Below the pieces are notes generated by a model, which did no database searches, was not told the origin of the DNA, and worked only from the letters and a program-made list of their open reading frames with translations. Shown in pieces: positions 11,559 through 23,100 of a DNA stretch of 64,000 nucleotides. Made by a program: the position numbers and the translations under genes. How positions within the stretch are numbered: the stretch's first letter is position 1; every line of letters begins with the position of its first letter. Source of the stretch: Symsagittifera roscoffensis (Eukaryota; Xenacoelomorpha; Acoela; Convolutidae); the NCBI RefSeq assembly GCF_963678635.1, contig NC_087062.1, forward strand, positions 16,417,789 to 16,481,788, read 5' to 3'.

Positions 11559-12065
11559 AATGTTCCGACTTTTGAAGAAAATGACAGAAAAATTGTGCTC
11601 GTGGTGTTTTTTTTCTCAAGACAAATTTCGACTTTTTAGCTAGTCATTTTTGACAAATTTATTATTTATCTTTCGAAAAATTATGTTCTCTTGAGCTCAA
11701 AGTTTCAAATCTTCTCCTGTAATCGTTTTTCGCAAAATTATGTTCGTTTAAACCTTGCCAATTTAGCCATTTGGCAACGATTAACGCGCTATATATTTCG
11801 CGCTATGAACTCTCGAGCGGAAAATTAATCTGTCTCAGAAATTAATCCAAATTTGTTAAAGCAGGCTTTTTGTCATAAATGCTACCTTATTAGGAGTGAA
11901 ATCTATCACTTTGTATTTCAGATGGCCTTTGGGGGGGGGGGGGGTTGAACTAAAAAAACTCAATTTTTTTCTAAAACAGAGTTTTTTTATTATTGTTTTC
12001 ATTTTTTAATCATTTTTGTAACGTAAGTATTGCTTCAAAGACATTGAAAGTAGTCGGAAAATTCA
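11559..12065. mobile_element. Small inverted-repeat element (TGTTCCGAC family), copy 1
   Basis: It starts aatgttccgact and ends agtcggaaaattcag. The interior (tttgtgctcg-gg-g, caaatttcgactttttagctag, taacgcgc-atatatttcgcgctat) matches the copy at 43160-43545. It has no coding capacity, so it is a MITE-like element. A run of 14 G lies inside at 11931-11944. Confidence 0.6.
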
Positions 12066-12343
12066 GGCTTTTGCCCTGATACGAATAGTCTTGTTCACTT
12101 GTAGATGCATCTTGTTATTTTTCATTTCATCCCGAGTTGACCAAAAGTCGGTATCTTGAACTTTTAGATGAGATACAAGAATCTTGTCTTACAAGAATCT
12201 TCCAAGTTTTTACAAAATTTGTCTCGAAGAATATTACAAAGAATATTATTTAAGATAGTGAAAATTCTTACAAGAAAGTTGTACGATAGGAAGTTTTCCT
12301 AAAAAAGGTTTAACTTTTTTTGTGTAATTTTTTTTACAACCAG

Positions 12344-12490
12344 CTTCAAAGTTCTCCGCTGTCGCAGCGTACAATAACGGAAACTCGTAGCCGAAAAGAT
12401 TTGTTTTCCTACATTTGCAGAATCTTAGCCAAATTATCTGAACTCGAAATAATACAACACGTCCAAAGCTATATCACAAGACTCGTCAAA
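12344..12490 (+). CDS. Candidate exon of unknown gene
   Basis: Acceptor ttttacaaccag and a weak donor (gttgct) bound 49 codons in phase 0 at both ends. The peptide begins LQSSPLSQRTITETRSRKD and is mixed charged/helical later (LAKLSELEIIQHVQSYITRL). No family is recognised. The open frame continues to 12541, so the right border is uncertain. Confidence 0.25.
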
Positions 12491-13305
12491 GTTGCTTTTT
12501 TATTATCTCCAAAATATTTTTCAAACGCTAATTACGTATAAGTTGTTTTCGTTTTGGAATTTTTCGTTCAAACTGCATACATTATAACCCTTATCTGAAC
12601 ATTTCTGATCATGCATAAAATTGAAAAAAAAATTAAACTCATTGTTTGTCTGTTATTACTGTATAAAAACGCTTTCAATGTGATTTTGGCAATTTTTGAA
12701 GGAATGGGAAAACGCTACTATTTTAGATATTTTCCTAAAAGAAAATTTTAAAATAACAATTTTTTTCTGCGGATTTTATATGAAGTTCTGAGATGGGGGA
12801 ATTTTTTGTAGGATGGTCAATCCTGAATTAGTACGTAATTTTGAGTCGACGCTTGCAAAAGCAATTATCTTCTACTTGAAAATTTGAGTTTTAAGATTCC
12901 ATGCATGTACTTTTATAAGTACTCTGTAAAAAACGTGTAGTCACTGAAACGTGCAAATGTTAAGTAGTGATAATTTGGCATGGTTCACACTACGTACATC
13001 GTGTTTTTCTGATTGCCCGGGTTGCCCTCCAATAAAGAAAAAATCTTGTCATACAACTCCTTACAAGAAAACTGCTCATCATAAAAACTCATACATGGAG
13101 TTTATGGTAGAACTCTATTTGTACCATTGTCAGATAATTTTCAAAAACGGCCATGAATTCTTTAAAAAAATTTGGTTGTAAGAAATTAAATTTTTGGAAA
13201 AAACTGAAATTTTTTCACGCAACCAAGACATTTACACGTATTAAACAGGCGGCTGATTTGCTATTCATGCGCAATAGCAGCAAAGCAGCAAAACGTTAAT
13301 TGCAG

Positions 13306-13400
13306 ATACCGGTGGCGGTATTATCAAAACTATTAATTCGAGACAAATAATGTTTTATAAAAAGAAACAAAATGGCGAAACGGAGCGCCGGCATTACTCG
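13306..13400 (+). CDS. Candidate exon, basic and polar peptide
   Basis: Acceptor ttaattgcag precedes 13306, and a gtttat donor follows 13400. The open phase gives TGGGIIKTINSRQIMFYKKK and a further polar stretch. GC is raised relative to the surroundings. Its phase does not fit directly between the exons at 11363 and 14270. Family unknown. Confidence 0.25.
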
Positions 13401-14269
13401 GTTTATTTCTACTACAGGTTTTCATTTACTATATTTTCCTATGAGAAAAATTATTTGAAAAAAAAATCATTTCTGTCCATTTCTTTTTCTCGTTTTAAAA
13501 AGCAATAAATGGAATTTTATACTCTGAGCAAACCATTTTATTTTATTCCGAATGTTTGAAAAAGAAATATATGATTCCGTTTAGGTTTATTCCGTTCAAC
13601 GTTTAAAGTTACCACTATTTTATGGCATTTTAGCATTTTTTTCGAAAGTTAGATTTATATTTTAAGCTTTGGCATGTATATCTGTCATGTAAGTTATGCG
13701 GAGCTCCGAGTTGCCTCTTTACTTTTTTGTTGTGATATTACTTGTCTGAATTAAATAGTTTTGATTTTGTCGTCAACAGTAGCCTGCAATTATTTGCTTG
13801 ACGTTATGGCGCTTAAGTAGCAAATCAGCCCGGTTTAGTCCGTGTAGACTATTCTGTTGTTTTAAAGGAAATCAGTGGAACTGTGTTATACCCGATGTCC
13901 AAAGTTTTCAGGGCAGTTTTTGAAAAGTATCTACAAATTATAGGAAATTTTTTTTGTGAACTCCATTTATGGAATTTCTAAGCTGTTTAGGTCTTTGGAG
14001 GTCAACCCGGGAAGTTGATGTGCCATGTCGCAAAGAAATTTTTATCGTCTTTTTTTCATAGTGTCTTTTTTCACATTGTCACAATCATTCATGCAGAACC
14101 GTTTTAAACAGATTATTTCTATAACGTTTTAAAAGGATTTGTTCTTCAAATTCAGAGAAAAAAAAACAAAAAGTATTAATTTTTAGCGCCCTCTCACTAA
14201 TTGAAAAATGTTTCGACGATCTCTTTTTCAATGAACTTGATTCGAATAGCACAATCAGTCGTTTTTTAG

Positions 14270-16984
14270 TGATGCAGAAGATCTCAGGCTGGAATGCGAC
14301 ACATGTATGCAGACGAGCGATGAGCAATTTGCTTCCGTTTCTGTGGTTGGAGAAAACGACGACAACCTGTTCAAAATGGAAAAGGTTATGCAATTAGAAA
14401 TCCAGAGAGTTCACAAAGGAAAGGGCACGTGGAAAAAAATCGATGAAAATGTACAGTTAACGGACATATGTTTTTGGTTTACCATTGGGCCATTGATTTG
14501 CGAAGCTCTCAGGAGACTCTTAAAACCTTTTTCATAATTTAACGCTACAAGCATTTTTTTTCAAAAATGGTGGTATTTTTTAGCTCTTTTTCTCTTCACA
14601 TTCATTTCGCACCATTCGCCCTGAAATAACTATTGTAGAGTGCAAATGAGCGACGTTCATAGCTTAATTTTATTTGAATTTTGTTGACCTTCAAAAATGT
14701 CTTCTTCCAGTGTCAAAAAAGGAAGTTTAAAAGTTTTTTCGTCAAATATTACGCTTCATTTTCTGTACATCCATCAGGTGCTAATATAATAGCACACCCA
14801 TGCTTTTTTCGTACCCCTCGATTCTCAAGTATTCTTTTTCCAACAAATAAACCTTACTTCTCAGCTGGTAGATTTGAATATTAATCTATATTGGCTTTTC
14901 AGATTGTAGATTTTTTATTATAACAAGTTTTTGAATTGGAAAAGTAATTAGAAATTTCTAAAAACAATTCAATTTATTCACTACGTTTTCCTGCATCCTT
15001 TTTGCCAGTTGTATGATTTCAATTAGTCATTACTTGCAGCTGGACTTTTTAAGAGTAATGACCGTAGTTAGTACTCTTATATAGGTTTGCCGATTTTTTT
15101 TCCTGAAAAAGACCTGAAATTTGTTCACAGCAACCGGCTATCTGTGTTACCCTTGCGAGAGCAAGGGTATTGCAATCGGGTTCTAGAATTTTTCCCGAAA
15201 ACAATTTTGTCCATAGATTTCAGCTTGCATGCAGTACAGGACATGCATGCTGTATATGCGTATATTTGCACTCATTGGTCTGTTAGTTTTACTGTGCATC
15301 CGTATTAGTGTTTTTCCAATAATTTCGCCGTTCAATTTTTTTAAATGATATTTTGGTGTTTTTTTTGGTTTTTCGACTTCGTCGTTTTCGGTTTACTTTT
15401 TTTCGGATTCGTTTCCGCTTTGTTTTTACCATCCAATTACATCGCTCATTTGAAATTATTGTTTTAATAATATTATAGTTGCTTTTAGCGTATTGATTTA
15501 CCTCTGCTACTTGTTTGTAATTTTTTCAACCTTGGCATCTCATATGTTTTTTTGTTTTTTTTTAAATTAAAATTTTATTCTGACCAAATGATTCCGGCCT
15601 ACTTTTTATCGGCTTCGTGACCTTATTTTGAGTCGTTTCATTGGTAACATATTTTTGTGTTCACCTCAGTATTGAGAAAAAAAATTAAACATTTCAGTAG
15701 AGATATAATTCGGATTTTTCATGACAACATTTTTTTATCACTATTTTCCCTTTTGTTTCGGCCTGATAGCTTTCGGCCTATAGTATATTGGCTTATCGGC
15801 CTATATTGCGTCCTTTGAGTAGCAAAAAACGTGTGTGTGCGTGCGTGTCTGTGTTTTGAGCGCGAATGGGGTTGAATAACTTCTTATTAGTCTTAGCTTC
15901 TTTTCTTTTTTTTTCAAGCTTTTTTGTCTCAATAGGTTTCGGGCTACATTATATCGGCTTAGTTGTCTCATATTGTTTTATTTGAAAATCAAATAATGCT
16001 GTTTGAGTGTTTTGAGGGCTAGGGAAACTTTTCAAATGTCTCAAATTTTTTTGATTTTGTTTTCGGCTTAAAGATTTCTGATAAGGTATTTGTTACCGCT
16101 TGATAAATTATCTTCCCGTGCAATTTTTACATTCTATTCAGTCTCAGCATGTTTTCGTTTCAAACCTAGCCATATTCATCATAATAGATTCAGTTTTTTT
16201 TTTCAAAATTTTTGATTTTCTTCTGTTGTATTGCAAGTGGTGCGACGCTCAGCTTCGCCTCTGTGTTTAAATGTGCGATTTGTTACAGAAGAATTTGTTT
16301 TTTCTATTCGTTTTCTGCTGTTTTTTGAAAATATTATATTCTAAGACTGCAATCAGCTCGGCTTCGCCTGTATCGCATTATGCGACAAGTGGAATCACTT
16401 GTTATTTGAGTTTGCGCTGAATTTTTTCGCGTTGTCAATTGTTTGGATCATTTTGTACTACCTGTTAAGAACCGCCTTGTCTTGTTGCAGACACTGAAAA
16501 CTGGAAGAAAAAACTTTGTTTCCGATGCCGGATGTCTACTATCTTTGAAATTTTTTCTGGGATACTTAATCAAAAATATCGATGAAGTAGAGTTCTCAGT
16601 TCTGCGCAAAAGAGCAGGCACTACAACTGAACTTCACATAGGGTTAAAAAACTTTAAAAAAATCAAAAAAAAACTTCGTTGAAAAAAATTAAAAAGTCGA
16701 GAAAACTTTAAGCAACTTGCAGATTAATGGAATATAGATTCTTTTTAAAGATAAGACCCCTTTTATTGTACAATTCTTTTAAAGTTAAGACGTTTTTTAT
16801 CGTACTTATTTGCTAACCGAAATGCTCGTTCGCTTAGATATCACTGAGAGTGAATGGAAAGGAAGCAATTTATCGACCCGTGGAGTCTGGAACAATTACC
16901 ACAGAACCTTCCATTTTTTCTCTTCATGAAAGCGAATCTGATATGGGAGAAACCAGCGGTGGGGGCCCAACTGTCTCGAAATGA
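14270..16984 (+). CDS. 3' exons of a secreted NTR-like domain gene (partial)
   Basis: Three segments join in phase: 14270-14450 (one base plus 60 codons), 16491-16586 (32 codons) and 16838-16984 (48 codons plus TGA). The donors are gtacag and gtagag (weak); the acceptors ttttttag, cttgttgcag and gttcgcttag are good. The protein part has LECDTC, then a beta-rich segment ending VMQLEIQRVHKGKG, then LKTGRKNFVSDAGC and FLGYLIKN, the order of landmarks (C-x2-C, v-x-v, vyKg, C, YLi) seen in netrin/TIMP-type NTR domains. It finishes with a Ser/Thr/Glu-rich tail. Earlier exons are not established; 11363-11483 fits in phase. Without the first donor, the first frame would read to a stop at 14535-14537. 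The NTR call rests on spacing only. Confidence 0.45.
14985..16430. other. Large intron or intergenic stretch, T-rich
   Basis: It lies between candidate NTR exons. It is T-rich, with scattered words of the type tcggcct/tcggctt (15350-15990), a GT-rich run (gtgtgtgtgcgtgcgtgt, 15830-15850) and two similar cagctt/ctcggcttcgcct words near 16250 and 16360. No gene seen. Confidence 0.4.
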
Positions 16985-17454
16985 AAACTTAGATGTCTGA
17001 TTCCGTCTCTTCAATTAACTGCTCTGTAACTCTCTATTTGCAACCTGCGGAAAAATTAAAACAGCAGCAGAGACATATTCAATGATAATTTTTTGGGAAA
17101 TTTGCAAAAATAAAAAGTCTCGAAAAGTGCAAAATTCGAAACTTAATCTCATACAAATTCGAAAGTCTTAAAAATCTCTCGCATGAGTCAAATAGAAATC
17201 CAATAAAAAATTGGTTTATAAAAAATATTACCATGTGTACGCTTAGTATTTCGAGAAAACAATCAAAACATACGTTCTCAGAATCTTTTTTATTATATGT
17301 GATATTCCAATTTTTAAATTAAATATATATTCTAATGTTATTTTATTGAACAACATAAGTTTCAGCTTTAAATATTTTTTTGAATAAATTGAACAAAGAT
17401 AGCAGATTTTTGAGGAAAAAAAATATTCGCGAAGGATAGCCTTGCAATATCTTT

Positions 17455-17672
17455 CAATAGCCCTGGTGTTAAAAAGAAATTGGCTTTCAAAAATCTCAAT
17501 TAGGAGAAAATTGTTCACGAGAGTCAATATAATTTTGACACCAGGGTTGGTAAAAGACGTAGCATTGCGAACTTTCCCGACCATTCTTTCATTTTCTCCG
17601 AGTTGAGGTCTTAAAGCCAATCTCCGAGGTTTCTCCGAGTTCATTTTCTCCGAGTTCTTAAAGCCAATCTTT
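17455..17672. repeat. Imperfect inverted repeat with nested direct repeats
   Basis: ccctggtgttaaaaa (17461) pairs with ttttgacaccaggg (17532). The block attggcttt...ggagaaaat (17481-17514) pairs with attttctccgag...aaagccaat (17590-17622), which is itself repeated directly at 17643-17670. It could be a decayed foldback element. The minus-strand ORF through it is probably incidental. Confidence 0.55.
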
Positions 17673-17984
17673 TATACGGCAAGTCATTAGTAGTGTTGAT
17701 CTTGATATAGACTTGAAGCGGAAATACGCCGTTCAAAATGTGTTATTGAAGATCATATATGAAACTACAGGAAATTATTGGAAAAATCGCAACAACGTTA
17801 GTCGCACAACAAAAATATATGAAGAGGGTTCAACCATTCACTTCCAAAAAAGTGAGTCTATACTTTGAACTAGCGATATCAAAACTATTGCCCTATCATA
17901 AGCCTGCTCGCTCGCTTTATTCGCTCGAAAGTAGAAAAACAAACAAAATTATTATACAGATTTTCTTGATACTAAAAAAATTTG

Positions 17985-18310
17985 AAATTTTTTCAAAATG
18001 GCAAATCACTCGACACGTTGCAAGGATATTTTCAAGTACCTGATTTTGCATGGAACAGCTTAGAAAATTAATTCACGTTTTCTTGGCATCTACTTTTCAA
18101 AATGAATAAAACTTCAAAAATTGTTTTGAACATACTTTGTACTGAAAAAAATCCAAATACCATTACAAAGCCAAACTGTGCACTGGATAGGAGCACAATT
18201 AGGTGCCTGTAAAATCTTGAACTCCGAAGACAAGCCTTTGAAGATGCTCCAAAATATAACTGGATTCCACTTACAACATTTCCGTAGATTCCGCATGCAA
18301 ATACCTGTAA
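17985..18310. repeat. Dispersed repeat, copy also at 23230-23450 (inverted)
   Basis: The reverse complement of 18120-18300 contains ...cttgtctcggagttcaaga-type text ending ctatccagtgcacagttt, matching 23360-23440 on the plus strand. A second block (actcgac-c-ttgcaa...tacctgattttgca, 18006-18055) recurs at 23810-23860. Confidence 0.55.
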
Positions 18311-18384
18311 CGTAAATTTTGTCGGCACATTTGTTCTGGATTCCTTAACTGTAAGCAGCCACCGCAAAAGATAAAAAATTTCGG

Positions 18385-18450
18385 CAAGTATAAGTGGATT
18401 CCGCAAAGTTTTTGAGCGGAATCCGCAAATGTGAGCGGATTTCGCAAATT
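18385..18450. repeat. Short tandem words (gcggaatccgcaaa)
   Basis: Variants of gtggattccgcaaa, gcggaatccgcaaa and gcggatttcgcaaa occur one after another with a spacing of 20-26 bp. A similar word occurs at 19235. Confidence 0.5.
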
Positions 18451-18739
18451 TTATGTTATTCCACAGTTTTTTTCATTTCATAACTAAACCAGATGTCGCA
18501 TATTATCAATTAAAAACTAGAGCTGGAACTAGGAATGCGGAATTTAAAAGCCAGGAATTAACAATTGTCAGCAGAATCCACTATAAAAATTTGAATCTGT
18601 CAACTAAATCGGTGAACGTCATCCTTTAGTATTTGGGAAATTTCCCAACAAGCAAATGTGTCGGGATCGATTTGAAAACAATCACCGAAATAAAAATTAT
18701 TTATAATTGAAGTGGGTTCAGAGTGATTTCAAATCATCA

Positions 18740-18960
18740 GTATTTGAGATGAATGGTTGGGGTGAGAGGTGGAATGAGATGGTAAATTTTCATATCAAAG
18801 GAGTTTGCAAAAAATGAGATCGAAGTAACATGAATTGAGATCAAATTTGGGTGTACGGCAAGGTTTAAGATCAAACCTGGCAGGAGTTGAGATCGAACAT
18901 GAAAGTAATCGAGATCGAAGTTAGCGGTAAGATGGCAGGAATTGAGATCAAACATTTGTT
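18740..18960. repeat. Degenerate minisatellite with GAGATC core
   Basis: Six or more copies of (att)gagatcgaa or gagatcaaa are spread over 220 bp with irregular 20-40 bp spacing. Confidence 0.6.
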
Positions 18961-19889
18961 ATTTCCCTTAGTAGCAATAATTGGGATTGAAATCATAGGT
19001 GACCACTTGGTACATTAAAGATTAATTTAAAACGCTACTATATATGTAACTGGAATCATCAAACAAATTGTTGATTCCACTTGCAGTTTCACTGTTGGTC
19101 TATTTTGATATTTGATACCACAAACTGTTCCGGTTTCCGCAATTTCATCTGTTTTTGAGGCAATTTTGAGCGGCACAGTGTTTTAGCTATTCTTTTGTGG
19201 AAACCAAAGCAGCACAGAAGACAAAAAAATAGCAAAATTGCGGATTTCGCGACATATCTGATTTTGGATTGTTCCAGAATCCGCTTAAAATTCAAAAAAT
19301 GCATAGTTTGGCCTCGTTATGCTCTGACACACCCTAATTTAAACTTTAGTAAGTTTTTTATGATGACACTTTTTTGCAGTTATACTCCCTTTTTTTGTTG
19401 ATCAAGTAAAGTAGTCAAACATCCTTAAGTTCTAGTCTTTCCTTCAGATCATCTGGTGACACTACGGACAAAAATCAACTAATTTTGAACATAGTGTTTT
19501 ATTTTGTAGTCGCAAGTTTTTGTGCCAATTGCACAGTAATTGGCCGTTCACGTTTTTTTTTGTTTTCTTTTTTGTTTTTTCTCACACATGCTTGTAACTT
19601 CTAAATTAATTACTGAATTGTTTTTCACTCCTTTCTCATTGTTTTTGAAATCCTTTCTCGCCGCCAGATCTTTGTTTGATATATGAATTGATTCGCGAAG
19701 TTTAAGTTTTCATAAGGCCCTGTCTGAATAATAAATTGCAAGTCCTGGTCTAAAACTGAATTGTTGATTTTTCAACTGCCAGTAAAACTTCTTTGATAAG
19801 AAAAATTGTTTTAGTCAAATTATCTTTTATAGATAGTTGCAAAAAGTTTGGATAGGCAAACTTAATTAAAAATAACAATGGGCTTTTTG

Positions 19890-20060
19890 TTAAATTGAAT
19901 TTTGCATTCACAAGCTCTGTATGAGACATAACTAATTCCGTACGGTTGCCTGAAAGCTCAAAATTGCGGATAATTTTGCAGGTAGTCTCAAAATAAAAAT
20001 CCAAAATTGCAGCTAAGCTCAAATTTGCCTGAAAACTCAAAATTGCAGGTAATCTTTTAA
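19890..20060. repeat. Imperfect repeats of ctcaaaattgc(a/g)g
   Basis: At least four variants of a ctcaaaattgcggataa-like word occur between 19955 and 20055, just downstream (3') of the LIM gene on the minus strand. Confidence 0.5.
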
Positions 20061-20155
20061 TTAATTCCGACTACCGGAGTTTTTGCAACTTGTTGTAAGA
20101 TAAGCAATTTGCAGTAGAAAAAATTAATTGAAAGACTGTTTAAATCTTTTACTTC

Positions 20156-23100
20156 TCATAAAGCTATGATATGTTCTTTGCCATTGTGAATGATTTTGAC
20201 AACTCCTACTGAACCCGGAACATGAATTTCCAATGTCTCTTTGTTGGCTCCTGCGCTCGTAATTTCAGTTTTCTCGAAACTAACATCGACATGTTTCAAT
20301 TTCACGTTGCTCTCTTCGTTATCACTTCCGGCTTTTTGAGTACTCGTCTTATCGATTCTCTTGCCAACACTTTTTATCCCTACATTCAATTTTTTGACTT
20401 CAAAACTATTTGCTTCGCCTGCAGCCGTAACGTCTTCAGTTTTCTCGAAATTAACATCCTTATCGGACCTCTTGCCAATTTTTTTAATCCCTTCATTCAA
20501 CTTTTTGACTTCAAAACTTTTTGCTTCGCCAGCAGTTGTAACGTCTTCAGCTTTGTTGAAATTAACATCCTTGTATTTCATTCTCGTGTTGCTTTCTTCT
20601 TTGTCGACAGCATCATTTTCGGCTTCTTCGTCACTGGTCTTATCGAAACTCTTGTCAGCACTTTTTAACCGAATGTTCGACTGGTCCAGCGTCTGCTCAA
20701 GCTGCCAGCGTCCTTTCGGTTCCCGATTGAAGTTTGCGAACTCTTTCTGATTTTCACCATACGCTTTAGTTTCTTCGTCTTTAGTGAAACTTACGTCGGC
20801 ATGTTTCATTTTAAAGTTTGATTCGGCGTCCTTATTTTCAACCGGCGATGAAAACATGGCGGGAGGCGGAGGCACAATTTCCGGGTCTGACTCACTTTCT
20901 GACTCACTGTCTGATTTGATTTTCTTAACATTCGTCTTAATGAACTCACTCAAGCTAACAGGTCTTTCGAAGCCTTTTGGCGGAGGTTTCGGAGTCTCAC
21001 GTGGTTCAAAAAGATCTTGCTTAACTTTCTGAACTGTGACGCCAGTCGGGGAGAACGCAGAGTTCTTGATTGGCGTGTTCGCAATCGGAGTCGAACTTTT
21101 CGATGACGTCGAGACTGATGCTGAAGACTTCGAACTGATTGCGTTTTGGTCGACGAAGTGATAAGCGCTGCTCTCGTTTTGCGACAGGTTACTCGTGACT
21201 GACTCAGCTCTAACTGATGACTTCTCCGACGTCGAGTTGAACGACGTGTCGGCTTTCTTGTAGTGCGACACAGGCACAAAGCTGGAGTTCGTAGATCCGA
21301 ACTTGCTGTCAGTGGTGTCGGCGACTTTGATGGGAGTCGTGTTGCTTCGCACGAGGAGTGGAGCGGTCGTTTTAATTTTGGGCATTTCTGGTTGTCGAGG
21401 AGTTGCTTTCGGTCGAGGCTCCACTGTTTCCACTGTCTCCACGGGCGGAGGAGGCGCTGCTATAAAAAAAACTCACACATTATAATCAAAAAATTAGAAA
21501 CAAATTTAGTTCTGTCGAAAATGATCGAAATCTATGATTTTCAGATTTCATGATACCCAGTTTTGGCCGGAGAAGTGCTCGCTGACGTCATTTTTTTGAA
21601 AAGCATCCAAAGATTCTGGGCGTGTCTTTTTTGTTAACGCGTTGTTACTTTCTCAACTGTACAACTAGAATTGAATTTAGAAAAATGTTCCTTAATTTTT
21701 TTTGAAACTCCAACTTGTTTGTACATATTTTTCGGCCACGCCATCGCACCAGTGATACATGTAATGGAAGCGCACACCTTTCACATCAGAAAGGTTGATC
21801 ATGTGAAGACCGAGCTTTGCAAAGCTATATAGAATAGATTAAGAAGGTGTGTAAAAATCATAATAGCCATAATACCGTCTTCAAAGCTATTTGTGCAATT
21901 TAATGAGGCAGAAAAACTAACGAAGTGTTATTACAGTTTTCATGACTTAACTTTTATTTGATTGAAAAGAACTATTGTGATCGGATTTGGACAAACTCAA
22001 TCGACCTAACGCAATCATGGTTTTTTGTATCTTGCGCAAGGTGTTTTCCAAAGACAATTAAACCTAATAACTCAAATCGTCTCGTTTTGTCTTTCTGATA
22101 ATAGCTCTTATCAATTTTCCTTAATGAAGTAGTATAACAGATTGAAAACTTGAGCGACTTTAGTGCAAATCATTATATTGTGTAAACATAGTTTAGAGGC
22201 TCTTTTCCACCCCACCCTTGAATTTAAACTTTGAAAAACTACTTTAACATTGTCGGAATGCAATGAAACTTGGAATGGTCAAAAGAAGTAACAATTGTGA
22301 ACAGATTTGTTTTTCATACCTTGTCTTAACTTTACGCGTTCAGCGATAATTACATGTAAAACAACAATAAAAGCAGTCAATTTTCGACGATATGTGACTT
22401 ATACTCTATGCTTACCCTTGCGCGCGCTGTCCCGTCTCAGCACCACGCCCGCCGGAATAGCAGGAGATGCGACCCCGTTCTGCACAGAATTGGAGCTCTG
22501 AACCTGGATATGTCCAGGTCTTATGCCCACATTCACTGAGTTGCTTCTGGGCATCTTGTTCTTGCATGCTTTGCACATCAACTTCCCTTCGTGTTCTGCA
22601 TAGGAAGTTGCTTCCAGTAGCTTCTTGCAGTTAGCTGAAATAAAAAAAAACAGCTTAAATTCTATGCTCGAAAAAAGCCATTGATCATATCAGTTTTGTT
22701 TGTTATCCTTCAGTATTTTTGCCTAGCACAGTCTTTTAAGTTTTTTTATCCGATAGATCTTATTGATCTGCCTTACAACTCAAATCTATTAAAGCACATG
22801 AATTAAGATGAAAAGAGAAATATATAGAAAAGGAGATTATGAAGTGTTGGGAGACTGGCGTATTAGCATGTCTGTCGATTAGCATGCCCATGAAAAGAAT
22901 GTCCTTTGAAGATTCGCTATTATACGGTCTGCATATTCAAACTTGTAGTTTTAAACATCGTACACTCAGCCGAATTTTTAATTAGGTGAAAAAGAAAAAT
23001 TACATCCCCTAAAAATTTAGAGGTTTCGAAAATATTTGAAAATTTTACGTCTGAAAGCACGCGCAGTTGAAGCAATCATTGCATGCTTATAAGGCACATA

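Noticed and set aside
12951-13181. 76-codon Cys/Lys-rich plus ORF as an exon
   Set aside because: Coding-like in part, but I could not find a convincing acceptor and donor in a matching phase.
17243-17644. 133-codon minus-strand ORF
   Set aside because: It overlaps the inverted repeat, has AT-driven composition and shows no domain or splice context.
18068-18406. 112-codon minus-strand ORF
   Set aside because: It lies in a dispersed repeat that recurs at 23230-23450 without conserving the frame.
20222-20750. Plus-strand ORFs of 129-148 codons
   Set aside because: Antisense shadows of the LIM gene's last exon.
21442-21442. Start of the LIM protein tail as a separate gene
   Set aside because: The codon is GTG, not ATG, and the frame continues upstream through a proline-rich stretch to a good splice acceptor at 21460.
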